Below are positions 1 to 12,300 of a DNA stretch of 64,000 nt, piece by piece. The DNA is from Acanthosepion pharaonis (taxonomy: Eukaryota; Mollusca; Cephalopoda; Sepiida; Sepiidae). The notes under the pieces were generated by a model that was given only the letters and a program-made list of their open reading frames with translations, made no database searches and was not told the DNA's origin. Each line of letters starts with the position of its first letter. Position 1 is the first letter of the stretch. The DNA is taken from positions 2,439,001 to 2,503,000 of the forward strand of contig CAHIKZ030000247.1 in the NCBI GenBank assembly GCA_903632075.3. Reading direction: 5' to 3'. The translations under genes were made by a program, and so were the position numbers.

Positions 1-335
1 TTCAACTGGAAGTTGACAAAGAGTCCAAAGAGCTCCTTACAATCAACACCCACAAGGGAATATTCAAATTTAACCGTATTAGCTTTGATGTCAAACCAGC
101 ACCAGGCATTTTTCAACAGACAATGGACACCATGCTGACTGGATTGACAGATGTTGCAGAATTCATCAATGGCATCATTGTTGCAGGTGCAGCTCAAGAT
201 GAACTTTTGCAACATTTATTTTCTGTTTTCAGCCAAATTCAACAATGTGGATTCCATGTTAAAGTTGAAAAGTGTTCATTTTTGCAAGAAAAAATAAAAT
301 ATCTTGGGTTTATTTTTGACAAAAAAGGTAGATGA
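1..335 (+). pseudogene. reverse transcriptase fragment of gypsy remnant A
   Basis: The frame reads through the palm region typical of Ty3/gypsy reverse transcriptase: a PAPGIFQQTMD stretch (family form PxxFQ), then FINGIIVAG where the family has a YxDD catalytic motif, then KCSFLQEKIKYLGFIF, a strongly conserved gypsy stretch. Both catalytic aspartates are replaced (N and G), so the enzyme could not work even without the downstream stop at 333-335. Confidence 0.85.
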
Positions 336-453
336 ACAGACTCGGAAAATATCTCAGCAATAAAAAAAAACATGCCAGCACTGACAAATGTAACAAAATT
401 ACATTCTTTCCTTGCTAGGTTAACCACTACAGTGCTTTTTTGCCTGAACTTCA

Positions 454-1094
454 TTGAGTTTGTGTACCCCTCAACAATCTTTTGACATGTGTCAGGTAGT
501 CTTCAAAAAGGTAAAGTCCTTACTTTCTTTCAATCTTTTGCTGACACACTACAACCTATCCATGGATATTGTGGTGGTCTCTGATGCTTTTAATTATGAT
601 ATTGGTGCTGTCATTTCTCATATTTTCCCAGATGGCAGCCAAAAGGCAATAGCTCATGCATCCAGATCAGTGACACCAGCAGAGTGTAATTATAGCCAAA
701 TTGAAAAAGAAGCATTAGCAATTGTCTTTGCTATTAAAAAGTTCCACAAAATGCTGTACGGACATCATTTCACTCTGATCACAGATCATGAGCCTCTTTT
801 TGTATTTTTGAATCTAAAAAAGGCATCCAAGTATATACAGTAAACCATCTGCAAAGATGGGTTACTATGCTGTTAGATTATAATTTTTCTATAAAATATA
901 ATTCAGCAGTTCATGCTGATGGATTATCTAGGCTTGTGACTGCACAAAATAAAGTACCAGAAGACTCAGTCATTGCAACATTATCTCTAGAGCAAAAAGT
1001 CACTGCAGTGTTTGTATTCACTGTAAAAGCATTACCAGTCACTTCCACAATGATCCGTGAAGCCACAGCTTTTAATCCAGTGTTAAAAATCTGA
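454..1094 (+). pseudogene. RNase H and connection region of gypsy remnant A
   Basis: Frame 454-843 contains VVSDAFNYDIGAVISH, matching the first catalytic region of gypsy RNase H (family form DASxxGxGAVL), then YSQIEKEALAIVFAIKKFH and HHFTLITDHEPL, both hallmark gypsy RNase H segments. A stop at 841-843 interrupts it. Frame 867-1094 continues with LLDYNFSIKYNSAVHADGLSRL, the usual link between RNase H and integrase. It is non-functional. Confidence 0.85.
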
Positions 1095-1311
1095 CATGCT
1101 TTCATTGTACAAAATGGCCAGAAGTACACGTTGACAAAAGAATTCTACCATTCTTTCAGTGTCACTCTTCATTGTCAGAAGTCAATGGCTGTCTTCTTTT
1201 TGCAGAATGCGTGATTGTCCCATCTTCATTACATGAACGTGTGATAAAGCAATTCCATTATGGTCATCAAGGTATTAGCCGTATGAAATCCCTAGCACAT
1301 AGCTATGTTTA

Positions 1312-1790
1312 GTGGCCAAACATAGACAAGCAGTTGGAGAAATAGGTATGCACATGTTCCAATTGGCAGCAAAATCTCCCAGTAAAACTACACTCAGTTC
1401 CTGGACTATCCCTGAATCACCTTGGTCATGCATTCATGTTAACTTTACTGGAAACATCAAAGGGCAGTATTATTTTATCCTCGTTGATGATTAGAGCAAA
1501 TGGCCAGAATTTTTTCAGATGAATTGCATCAACTTGGATGAAACAATTTTTAAGTTAACAGTCGATTTGGAGTCCCACAGATACTAGTTTCTGATAATAA
1601 CACTGCATTCACTTCAGCTGCATTTTCAACTTACTGTGCACAGAATGGTATTCAACACATTAGGACACCACCTTTCATCCACAATCAGATGGACAAGTGG
1701 AGTGTTTTGTAGAAACATTTGAGAGAGCACTCCTCAAACCCAAAGGGGAGGGAACCACATAAAAAAATATTAAAAATATTCCTTGGAAGT
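1312..1790 (+). pseudogene. integrase core fragment of gypsy remnant A
   Basis: The stretch reads SPWSCIHVNFTGNIKGQYYFILVDD, a stop at 1492-1494, then SKWPEF. A shifted frame gives GVPQILVSDNNTAF and a QSDGQVECFVETFERALL-like segment. These correspond to the three parts of the DDE catalytic core. The first Asp position (usually H-x-D) is Asn here, the second Asp and the Glu are still visible, and frames change between them. The zinc-binding HHCC domain is not recognisable upstream. Confidence 0.8.
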
Positions 1791-2270
1791 TACAGAGCTA
1801 AACCTAATCCAAATGCACCTAATGGAAATTCACCAGCAGAAGCACTGATGAACTGTAAAGTTCATTTGCACATAGATGTTATCCATTCAACACAGTGATG
1901 GAAAAACAATTTAACTGTCATCATGAAATGCAAATATGTACCAGTCTGTATTTACAAAAGATTACAGCAACATTAAAGAAAAATGGATCCAAGAACGCAT
2001 TATATGTTGCTCTGGAAATGTTACATATGATGTGGATATACAGTCTTCAGTTCGAGTTTGACCTGCAAACCAATTATGACCATCAAACCTTCCAGAAACC
2101 AAATTAAACTTCACTTCACTGCTGGACATTCTACTAGACACCTTTGAACTGCCTCAAAAAATTCCTAAGTAATGTCAAGAGACAAAAATAGAACTCCTGC
2201 AAAAGGTGCACCAAATAAGCCATACCAACTGCAATTAAATCCCTGACAAGTCATATGAGCACATGGCTAA

Positions 2271-2290
2271 AAAGGGGAGGTATTAGGGGG
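2271..2290 (+). promoter_or_regulatory. polypurine tract of gypsy remnant A
   Basis: A nearly all-purine run lies immediately before the TGTTAC that opens the putative LTR. This is the expected place for the primer of plus-strand DNA synthesis. Confidence 0.6.
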
Positions 2291-2529
2291 TGTTACTTAC
2301 TCCCCCTTATAAAGTATGATAACTCAAAATACAATGGAGTTATGTCCCTTGTCCACTAGTTGGAACACAATACTTTTGAATTCAACATGGTGATAAGCTG
2401 ACACGCACATGAAACTCATGGTTTATATCCAAATAATCCTTGCTGTTCTCAGGTAGTAAATGAATAAAAGTTATTTTATTATATGTTAAAATATACTTGT
2501 CTTTTCATCAATTTTTGTTCATCCCGACA
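2291..2529 (+). repeat. probable 3' LTR of gypsy remnant A
   Basis: The block begins TGTTAC right after the polypurine tract, contains AATAAA at 2463-2468 and can be ended at GACA (2529), about 239 bp. The 3' boundary is an estimate, because neither the partner LTR nor the target duplication is in the window. Confidence 0.5.
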
Positions 2530-3204
2530 ACCTGAGATATTACTGGTACTTAGTCAAAATAGGTGAAAACATTATTTGGTACCCAAGTACAAACTGGAAT
2601 TTCAAAATCAAACTGATTGTCTATATGTCTGATTCTTGATACACACCTGAGTATGAGCTTATTTGTTTAATGGGTTTGTCCCAAATACACCACCTACATG
2701 AGTGTTGGAATTACCCTCACTTTATCTGCCCAAATGACTTGTTAGGTGGCACTGTTTAAATGCTATAAAAAGACAAACATATCCTCTTTGTTTCTCTTTC
2801 TTTTGCTCTAAGATGTAGCAACACATAAATGAGAGCATCCCAGCTGAGGAAAAAATTCCTTTCCCCAGGTGACAGATAATCAAACTTTTACACACGCACA
2901 CATACACACACTATTCTTAAATAACTAAGTTTTTAATGTCTTTTTTTTCCCTTTTAACCATGTACACACTAATGTAATTTTTTTATTCTTTTTAATACAT
3001 AAATACATGAATGTTGAGGGGAGGAAAAACAAGGGCAAAGGTTGCTTTCATAATAGCAAGAGACTATCTTTTCATTTTTATGGTAGTTCTGGATGCAAAC
3101 TGTTTATTATTGACAAGGATGCATAGATACCCATAATTAATTTATAGAAATTGTTTTGAAACTTTTATCATAATTTTTTTTTTTTTTTATAATTCTGTTT
3201 TCAG
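2530..3204. other. LRPAP1: non-coding sequence, probably intron of LRPAP1
   Basis: This AT-rich sequence holds no recognisable gene. It ends in a T-rich polypyrimidine tract and the AG acceptor at 3203-3204 that opens the first visible LRPAP1 exon. Confidence 0.5.
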
Positions 3205-3336
3205 ATATTATGGGCAAATATAATCTTGGTGAACATCCTGACGTGAAGAAATTAAATTTAGCCACCAAATCTGACCAGTTCTTAAATAAAGATTTAAAGA
3301 AACTATGGAAAAATGCACAGTATTCAGGATTTACTG
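3205..3336 (+). CDS. LRPAP1: LRPAP1 coding exon (first in window)
   Basis: The acceptor is tttcag at 3199-3204 and the donor is gtaaga from 3337. The exon starts with two bases of a split codon and ends with one (G). It reads IMGKYNLGEHPD, then NKDLKKLWKNAQYSGFT, matching the end of RAP domain 1 and the start of domain 2. The ATG at 3210 is internal, not a start. Confidence 0.9.
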
Positions 3337-6300
3337 GTAAGATGAATGAGACTTCTCAAGTTTCTATATTTAATCAAAGCAAAAGATCCTGAAATTTGCT
3401 TTAGTACTTTGTAATTTGTTTATATATTCAAATTGTGATTTATTTTATTCATAATTATAATGTTTATATGTTGTTATAAAAATAGCTGGAGACCACATTT
3501 TATTTTATTCATTAAAATAATGTATGTTTTACTCAGAACTTGTTAAATGGAAAATATTTTTCTTAGATGATTGTTTGAATTTCCATCAAATAACAAAAGT
3601 ACTAAGAAGATGAAAATCTGAGGGCCAAGTAAATCTGCAATTTATCAACAGAAAAATAATCAGTTTCTTAAAACCATTCAATGCATTACTCTGGTTATTT
3701 TTTGAATTTGATACTTTGTGTATATAAAACAAGTTGTATTTAAAAAAATAATTTCTAAATATTATTATTAATATTTGACTCGTATCTACTTTTGTCTTAA
3801 TCTTTTAGTTCCTTTTTATAACAGCTTTACTCAGGGCTTTAGTTCTACAGCAAGGAATAGACATCGTGCATCAGAAATAAAGAATAAACTTTTTTGAGAT
3901 TCAAATTTTCATCACTTGTGACACATGTCTGATAAACTCTTGTATGCTCTGATAAGTTGCAATAACTTGATAGCCAACAGAAGACCAAATCTAATCTTAA
4001 AATCCATTACTTTATTCCATGATCCCTGTCAGTGTTATATTTTTTTTGTTTTCACACTAATAGCAGTAATAGTAACAGTATTCTTTTTTAGATATTATCA
4101 TTAATGCTTCACCCAAAAAATAATAATGCTGCTGCTTTTACCAAATATTTAAAAAATCTGTTAGCATCAATTTTAACCCATTTACTATTAAAATCATTTT
4201 TTTTTTGTTTCTTCAGAAGAAGAGTTGAAAATATTGGAAGAGGAGTTCCATCATCATCAGAAGCGATTAGACGAATATGATGCTCTTAGAGATGAACTTG
4301 TTAGATTGGAAAGTAAGCATCTTGTATAAATCCAGAAAGAATGATATTGTTTTGATTGTTGATAATAATATTGATTGATTTAAGCAGCATAATTTTTGAT
4401 TTGATCAGCACGCTCTTCTTTAAAATGACAGGTGTGCTGCTGACTGCATTAAAGTTGGATTTTGGTGATTCTCATGCTGTCATGAAACTTTCTTTTCTTT
4501 TCTTAATAATATACTCACAATTTGTCTAATTATTGAGCATATAAGATGCATGGAACAATCTATCCCCATGGACTAAATAAAGGGTTTGGTTTGAAGAAGG
4601 TTGTAGTGTACAATGGCCAATATGTTGTGAATATGGCAATAAAGAGGAGGACAATGATGTAAGTAATGTAGATAGTTACAATGCCTCATCTCAGAAATAT
4701 AGACAGATATTTCTTTAAATGTTATGAAAACATTTAACAAAATTGATTATTATTCAAGAAAGGAAAAATTTTCTTTGTTTTGTCACACAGTGCGTCTCCA
4801 CTTGATTGTTTAGCTCATCTATGTAGTCAAATGAACTGTAATTGATTTTATCTGGGCCTGGAGAAACTGGGGTTTTATGTCTTTTAGTCATTGACTAGCA
4901 AATTAGTTACCAATAAAATTAAGATGTAAAAGCAACCTCCTGCTGTCCATGAAGAGGGAAAAGAAATCATCTATATATAAAATTCTGTTATTTCTGTTAG
5001 TCTGTCCATCCATCCATCCATCTGTCGCTCTCTAAAATAGCCATACATTGACCAGTCAAAATCAAATATTGGGGAGAAGTGCAAACTGGTAAGGGGGTAC
5101 AAAGTACAGTTGGTTTTACTAGGGTGCTTATTGCTTAGTACAATAAATTTTCATTCATTTTTTTTGAAAAATTAAAAGTTTGAGTTAACATACAAAATAT
5201 TATCACTATTTTAAAAACAATTTAATGATTAAAATAACAAATACTTATTTAATAAAAATGCAATATTGATTTTGCATATCTTTTCTATACAAGAATCCAG
5301 TTTCCAGTTCGCCCTGTGTTTGTGAAAACTATAAACAAATCACAAGGCCAAACGTTTCAAAAAATTGGAATTAAACACCAGAAAGAAATATTTACGTATG
5401 GCTAGTTGTATGTTGTATGCTCAAGAGTAAGAAATCCTAAGAATTTATTCTTTGCTGTTAAAAAGGAAAAAAATAGTTTTTTTTTAAAAAATATTGTTTA
5501 CTATAAGATTAAATTAAGGAAATTGTTAAACCACAAAGTAGGGTTTTTGTTATAGTATTTTCCAAACAAATCAGCTTATTCAGATTTTATTGATTGGTTT
5601 GCTAAATTAAACAAAACATAGAGTTTGTAAATCTCAACAAAAAATGTTAGTGATAACTTCAACAATACTAAACATTGTGAGGATTTCAACATGCATCGGT
5701 GTGTTGCAAAAAATTCTAGTAAATGAAAAACCTTTCAGAATCAAGTGACATTCAGCCAGAAGATAGGGAATTCTGGTTATGGTCTTATGTAGTCAGGCTA
5801 CACTCTAGATAAGTCATAAAGTCAAAATCATATTTAGAGTAGGAAGAAATGTAGAGTCACAGACAGAATTCTCATTTGTCAAATGAAAGATCTGATCCAT
5901 TAGTCTGTTGTGAGGAAAGACATTAGCAGCAAAGATAGCCCCAGTATCTCTTACTTACCCTCAGACAGTTGCCAAGTGAACTAATCCATGAATAAAGAAC
6001 CCTGCTTATGAGAACCAACAGACTTCTTGTTTTTTTTTTGTTGTTTTTTTACCAAGGCAATATCTTGAGATGGCCAAATTCAAGACTTTTCTCTTTATGT
6101 GATTCAGTTTCTTGAACGGACACAAGGCCTTTCCCAGTTTGTTCACACTGATGCAAATGGCAATCAAATCATAGCATTGAACAGAAACTGACCAACCTGA
6201 AAAATTGCTTGAGGGAACTGGTTGTATAGTCAGAGTTTAAGTGGTTTTGATTAAATATAATTTGTTGTAAGAATATAAAAAAAGACAATTAATAAGGTTT

Positions 6301-9300
6301 GTGAGAGACAATAAGACTTCTTATTTTCAGTCAACTTGTCAATGTCATATTCCATACATTAAGATTCAGGTGGGTGAAAAAATCCTTTGCCTATATTGAA
6401 TCATTTTTATAAATTTATATTGAATCATGGGCAAAAGACAGTGTCTCAAAAGGATGGTTTTTCCCTTGACACTATTAGAATTTTAACTATCTTCAATCCT
6501 CAACAATGTTTATTGTTTTAAAAAGTGACTATTACAATTTTAATAAAACCTAAACATATGAAAGTGAATTTATACATTTTCTTTGTTCTTGAGAATCTAA
6601 AAAAAAAAAAAATTAAACACTATTGTTTATTAAAATGTTTGGCAAAACATTAGCTAATTGCTGATTGATTCAAACTTTATAAATTGGTAAATAATAAGGA
6701 TTTCGTTATAGTTGGTTCACATTTTTATAATTAGTAAATTTCTATAAATTTATGAATAAAAAATTTTCATTTTTATTTTTTGATAAATATTTCATTGTAT
6801 TAGTTTTTAGAATGTTGTAAATATAAAATTATTCTTGTAAATAAACAATGTAATTGTGTTTAATATTTTTGTTATAAATTCTCAAGAACAAAGTAAATGT
6901 ATAAATTCACTTTCATATGTTTAGGTTTAATTAAAATTCTAATCCTCACTTTTTAAAAACAAACATCAGTGAGGAGTGAAGGGAATTAAAATAATAGTGG
7001 TGTCAAGGGAAAAACTGTCCGTCTGACTATCCTTATTTTGCAGGCACAAAGGTTAAACATTGCTAAATCATTTATAAATTTATATTTAATCACATTCATA
7101 AATTTATAGTAAAAATTTTGCTTATTTTAGAATTCTCATTGATTCTTTTTATGTTTTCTTTTTGAAACAGAAACAGCTCTGAATGCTTTGGAAAATGAAG
7201 ATGATCTTGATACTGCTCGTCAGCTTTACAAACAGAAGAATAAAGAAACCAAAATAAAGCATAAACAGATCAACGAAGGATTCCAGTCTCTGGAAAAACG
7301 TATTTACCAAGATGAGAGTCATCCTCACTTCACTGACTTTCGTGTTTATCAACTCTATGCCATGGCTAAGAAAACAAATATGTCTCCAAATGAGCTAGAA
7401 TCATTTGAGGTACAGTAGCAACTTTCAACATTATTTTCTAGCTTATCAAGGAAGCCATTACCAAAATGATTCCTGATAACCAATGAAACAATTGAAATAT
7501 TTTATATAACAGTTAAAAAAAAAAAAACACTAAAAGATGGCAGAATTATTTTGTTCCTGCTGTCCCTGGTGCTTTGCATAAATATTTATAGGAAAACCTT
7601 GAATCCTAAATCCTTTTATTTCTACTTAAGTTATACCACTGTATCATTACAAAAGTCTCAATTCTTTTACTTAGGGCTAATGTTTTAGGTTATTTGTAAC
7701 CCTGATCTGTAGGTTTGCTTACTTATCTTAAAATAATGTAACCTTTGCCTAGAGGAGAAAATAGAAATAATCAACTTTATAATCAGAGTACATTTCCAAA
7801 TGTAGACCCAAAAACAAATTCCTACTTCACTATCTCCAACCACATCACAATTGAAAAAGCTAAATAACATACCATAAGGAAAATATTTAAAATCCCAATT
7901 TGAGAACTGAAGGAAATATACTAAAATAAATAAAGAATGAGTAAAATGAATTGAATAAATAATTACATAAAATTAAAAAAAATAATTAAAGTTAAAATAT
8001 AGTAAATTAAAATAGTAAAAAGTAAGCAAACTATGAATAAAGTAAACTATAAATAACCCAAAACATTAGCCTTAAACAAAAGAATTGGGAAAGGCCAGTT
8101 TTCCACTCTCCAAAATTCCCCCAGAGTCTGTGAAATGTGTAGTGACACATGGTTTGAAAATTGCTTAAAGCAGGAAACTGACAGTTACCATGTCCACAAC
8201 TACATACTATTTTCATTATTGATCACTCTTTTTCTATAGATATCACAAATTTTAAACCATATATATATAATTAATACAAATATAAAGTTTGTTAGCTGAT
8301 TGGAGTTGTTTCATAGACAGACCCTCCAGCAATCACTCCATCCATTCCTCAGGTGGTACCAGCAATTAACTGATATTTCTTGCTTTTTTCTTTTATATGT
8401 GCATTTTTCATTTGTGTAGGGTTGATTTTTTTTTCCTTTCATAGTGCATGTGTGTGCACGCCCATGTGCCTGTTTGTGCGTATGTATAGAATGTTGTGGT
8501 TATTTCTCCTTTTCATTGTTCTTCTTGTCGCTTTATCCTCTCTCCTTATTGGTTTTCATACTTTTTCTTTTAGTTGTAGCAATTTTGACATCCTGTTTTT
8601 CAGACATTCACAGTTAATTCTTGAGCATTATAGTGTTTTCTTAAGTTTGGAAAATTGTATTTCAATTTTTACATAAATATTTTTATTATTGTTAAGTTCT
8701 TGGCTTGACCCACTTTTCAAAATGATCAATTTGATAAATATCGCATTTTTGTTTCTGTGGGTGGAGGCATCTTGGTCTGATTAAGAATTTATCAGAACCC
8801 ACCTCGTGCATATACATGTGTGTGTGTTTATTCAATGTTATGTATCGCTTTTTAAATTCTATACTTTGTTTTTATTGGTTGTGTGGATGTCACATATATA
8901 ACTCATGCATCTGTCTGTATGCTTAATTCTTGAAATGTTAATGTAAAATGAGTTTGTATTAAAACTTGTGTATATTAGTGTATTTTACTTGTATGATAAA
9001 TATGATGAATATTGAAAGTGAATGTGTAATGCTAGAGAGAGAGAGAGAGAGAAAATAAGTGGAAAGAAAAACTAATTAAAAAAATGTTACATCTAAGAAA
9101 TTCTAACAAATATTATATCTAATACTACTAAGAGCAAAAAAAAATGCAGTGGAATAAAAATTGGATAATGAAGATATAATTATATGACTAAATACTTTTA
9201 CTGGTTAACTTTCATAGTCTACCAAGGAAATTTGTCCTAATCAGACAAATTTCTAAAGATAGAAAATGTCAATTCAGATCTCATTTCCAATCCAATCTGT

Positions 9301-12300
9301 TTGCTCTAGAAAGTCAAAACAATTTAATCATTTTAAAAAAGAAAAAAAAGGACAACAAACATACAATGAAAAATCTATCAGCAATAGAGATCGTAAATTT
9401 TTTACAGTTTTTGTAATATATTATTTTATGCTAATACCACTCACATTTACAGCTGCTAAACTGTCCATTGATTAAATCATAGGTTATCAGTTGCTATTTT
9501 AAGGAATCCAAATGTGAAACCTGGATTTTGTATTATCGGACATCAGACGTCTGGAGCAGTTCCAGCAAAGGAAACTCCAAAGAATCCTTTGCATCATTTG
9601 GGAGACTGCTTCATCAAGAATGAGGTCCTTTTTAGGATAATGGGTGGGTAATGAGTCCTTTGTATCATACTGTTTACAGAACTTGCAAGGGGCTATGCGG
9701 AGGCCCAAAATAATGCTTCAAGGATCAGTTGAAGACATCCCTAAGTCCTGGAAAACCATTGCTGCAGATCGACTTTCATCTGGCATTGGACCAGCTGAGA
9801 GGGGACTGACTTTCCAGTCCGGCCATCAACATGTGGAGGATTTGTTGTGTGCTGTCAGGAGACCCCGAAATTCTATGGTATACCATAAGCATCACAAAAA
9901 ATGAGTTTGTTTTGGAATATCTTACAATTGTTACCATTCTTTGTAGGACAACATTTTTAATATTATTTTTTTTTAATACTATCAGCCCTTAAGAGATTTC
10001 AATTGTTCAATCTATGAAGTCCTAACTGAATTGTTGAAAAATCTGAATGTGTGATGTTATTGCAATTAAATTGATATATCTCAAAAACTGTTTAAAATCA
10101 AGGATTACAAGTTGTTTTTATGTGAAAGAAAATCTGTTTCTCTCAAATGATAGCAATTTCAGCCTTTTTGGTATCACTGGTTATGAGATATGGTTTTGGA
10201 AATCTATAATTTTATGGAATTCTGGTGCCTCTAGTTGATCATGTGATAGGTATTAATGCTGTACTGTGTTAATCAATTGTGGTTGTATTATAACATGGTC
10301 AGTCCAGCTCAATCTGGGGTTCTTCCCATGCTTGTCAGCACTCACTGGTCAACTGATAGTTATCTGCTGATTGCTTTGGTTTTTCATCTACCTTGCCCCA
10401 CATTATGTTTTTTGATCGCAGGACAGTGAAGATCAAATTTCTGTTCATACTTAAGTGCTGAATTGAGTTGTGGTGGAAACATGTTCTGAAAAGGGACAAA
10501 AATGCTCCCACTAGTGAAAATACAAATATCATAATAATGATGAATGTCACTGGGTTAATTTTCAATTGGCTTATATAGTCATTGATACAATAAAATTAAC
10601 CCTTCTTGTTAAACTCTCTACCATGACACTGTGTTTCTTGTTTCTAAAACTTGAAGCAGGTTAAAACATACACAAGGAATTAGCTCGGGACTTCTGATGG
10701 CAGCAGGTTATATGGGGTTCAGCAGCTCCCCCCCTGCTACTGTTACGTCTCATCTGTGTCTCTTGCTCCAAATATTGGCCTCAACTAAGCGTTCAGTTTA
10801 TATATATATATTGCCTGACTCCTACTTCACCTCAAAACTCATTAATTATTCATCAATTATTTACTCCAACTCTGGAGACATTGCACTGACCCTCAAATTG
10901 GTCAGCTATTTCAAAACAATAATCCCTTTGACAATAAACTTTGTTTTAACATTCCTTTCAACAATCAGCCATTTACCCAAACAATAATTTTTCCATTAAC
11001 AAACTTCTGTATTTAAAAATTATCTCTATGTCCTTTGACATAAAAGAATTTAATTTTGTTTTTGACTTTCAAAATGTGCAATTTAAAATCCCATTGTTTA
11101 TATTTTGTCTTTACTCAAATTCGCTTCCTGGATGACAGTGACCTTCAAATAAAAAGTGGTCAACTATTCAAAACAATGATTTTTCCTGATAACAACTTTT
11201 TGCATTTTTGAAATTTATTTAAAACAGCAAAGACTTTTCTTTGTTTGACAACTTTTCAAGATACATTCCAATTAATTCTCTGCACATTCCCAGCCTGGAC
11301 ATTCTTTTTTAGCTTGCATTTTATCTTTCCCAAATGTCAGATTGACCTGGTTATCAAAAAGAAAAAATTTTTTTTTTTTTTTTTGTTTCATATTTCCATT
11401 TATGTTTTCACCTTAATGATTTTAACCCTTCTAATTCTCCAATTCTATATGAGGATTCCACATGAACCCTTTTTAAACCAAACTTTATACTATCAATTTC
11501 ACAGTATTCAGGCATTCCCACACTGTAAAACTTACAGGTGCATTTGGACACTTCCAGCCTTAAAGGGTTAATTGTTTGAAAATTTTTTATTATCTGAGAC
11601 AGATTAATACCGGTTTTGTATTGTTAAATTCTTAGAAAAATTATTTAGTCAACAAATATTCCTGGAAATGTTTTCTATTTATTCACACTATCCATCATGC
11701 TTCTATAGTATTTTTTTCAATATTCAGTGCATTGGTCAAATATTTTTGTAAGACTTAACAACTCTAAATTTGATGATAAACCAACTGTTTATATTTCAAT
11801 CTTTTTTGTTGCTTAGGAGGAATTAAAGCAATTTCAACGTCGTATTGACAAACATGAAACACTTAAGGACATGGTTAGGCAGTCTCAGAGCCATTTTGAT
11901 AAAACAGTTAAAGATGGGAAATATCCACCAAAACATACAGAACTTGAAGATAAAGCAAATGTTTATGACTACAAGGTTTGTTGAATATAATTTTGTTTTG
12001 ATCTTTCTCTTATAATTTACAAAATCTACAATAGAGTTGATTTACCATTAAAGGCTTCCAACAATTAAAACATGAAATATTACATTTAACCTATTCTAAA
12101 CTTGTATAAAGACAGATACTTTGTATTTAGTAACATTATATCTGCTTGCTATCTTATGAGTGGTACAATATTTGAATAGAAATGAAAATCTTCCTTCAAT
12201 GGCTTCTTTAATCAAATGGCTTCATTTCAACTCAACTGGATTGAAAAATATGGAAAGCAACATTATCTATTGTAATATTATTGATGGAAGTTACTGTAAT

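Larger units (their letters stand above)
1..2529 (+). mobile_element. Ty3/gypsy LTR retrotransposon remnant A, 3' half
   Basis: Broken + strand frames follow the Ty3/gypsy pol order: reverse transcriptase end (1-335), RNase H (454-843), a short stretch ahead of integrase (867-1094) and integrase core (about 1312-1790). A polypurine tract (2271-2290) and a likely 3' LTR follow. The element enters from the left edge, so its 5' LTR, gag and protease are not seen. Stops and frameshifts separate every domain, so it is dead. Its position just upstream of LRPAP1 coding exons suggests that it lies in an LRPAP1 intron, which is inference because the first LRPAP1 exons are outside the window. Confidence 0.85.

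Noticed and set aside
3210..3392. Separate small gene starting at the ATG at 3210
   Set aside because: The frame is an internal LRPAP1 exon; the part after 3336 is intron.
8380..8676. A 98-codon + strand frame rich in F, L and S
   Set aside because: The composition is what T-rich intron sequence gives by chance; there is no motif or splice support.
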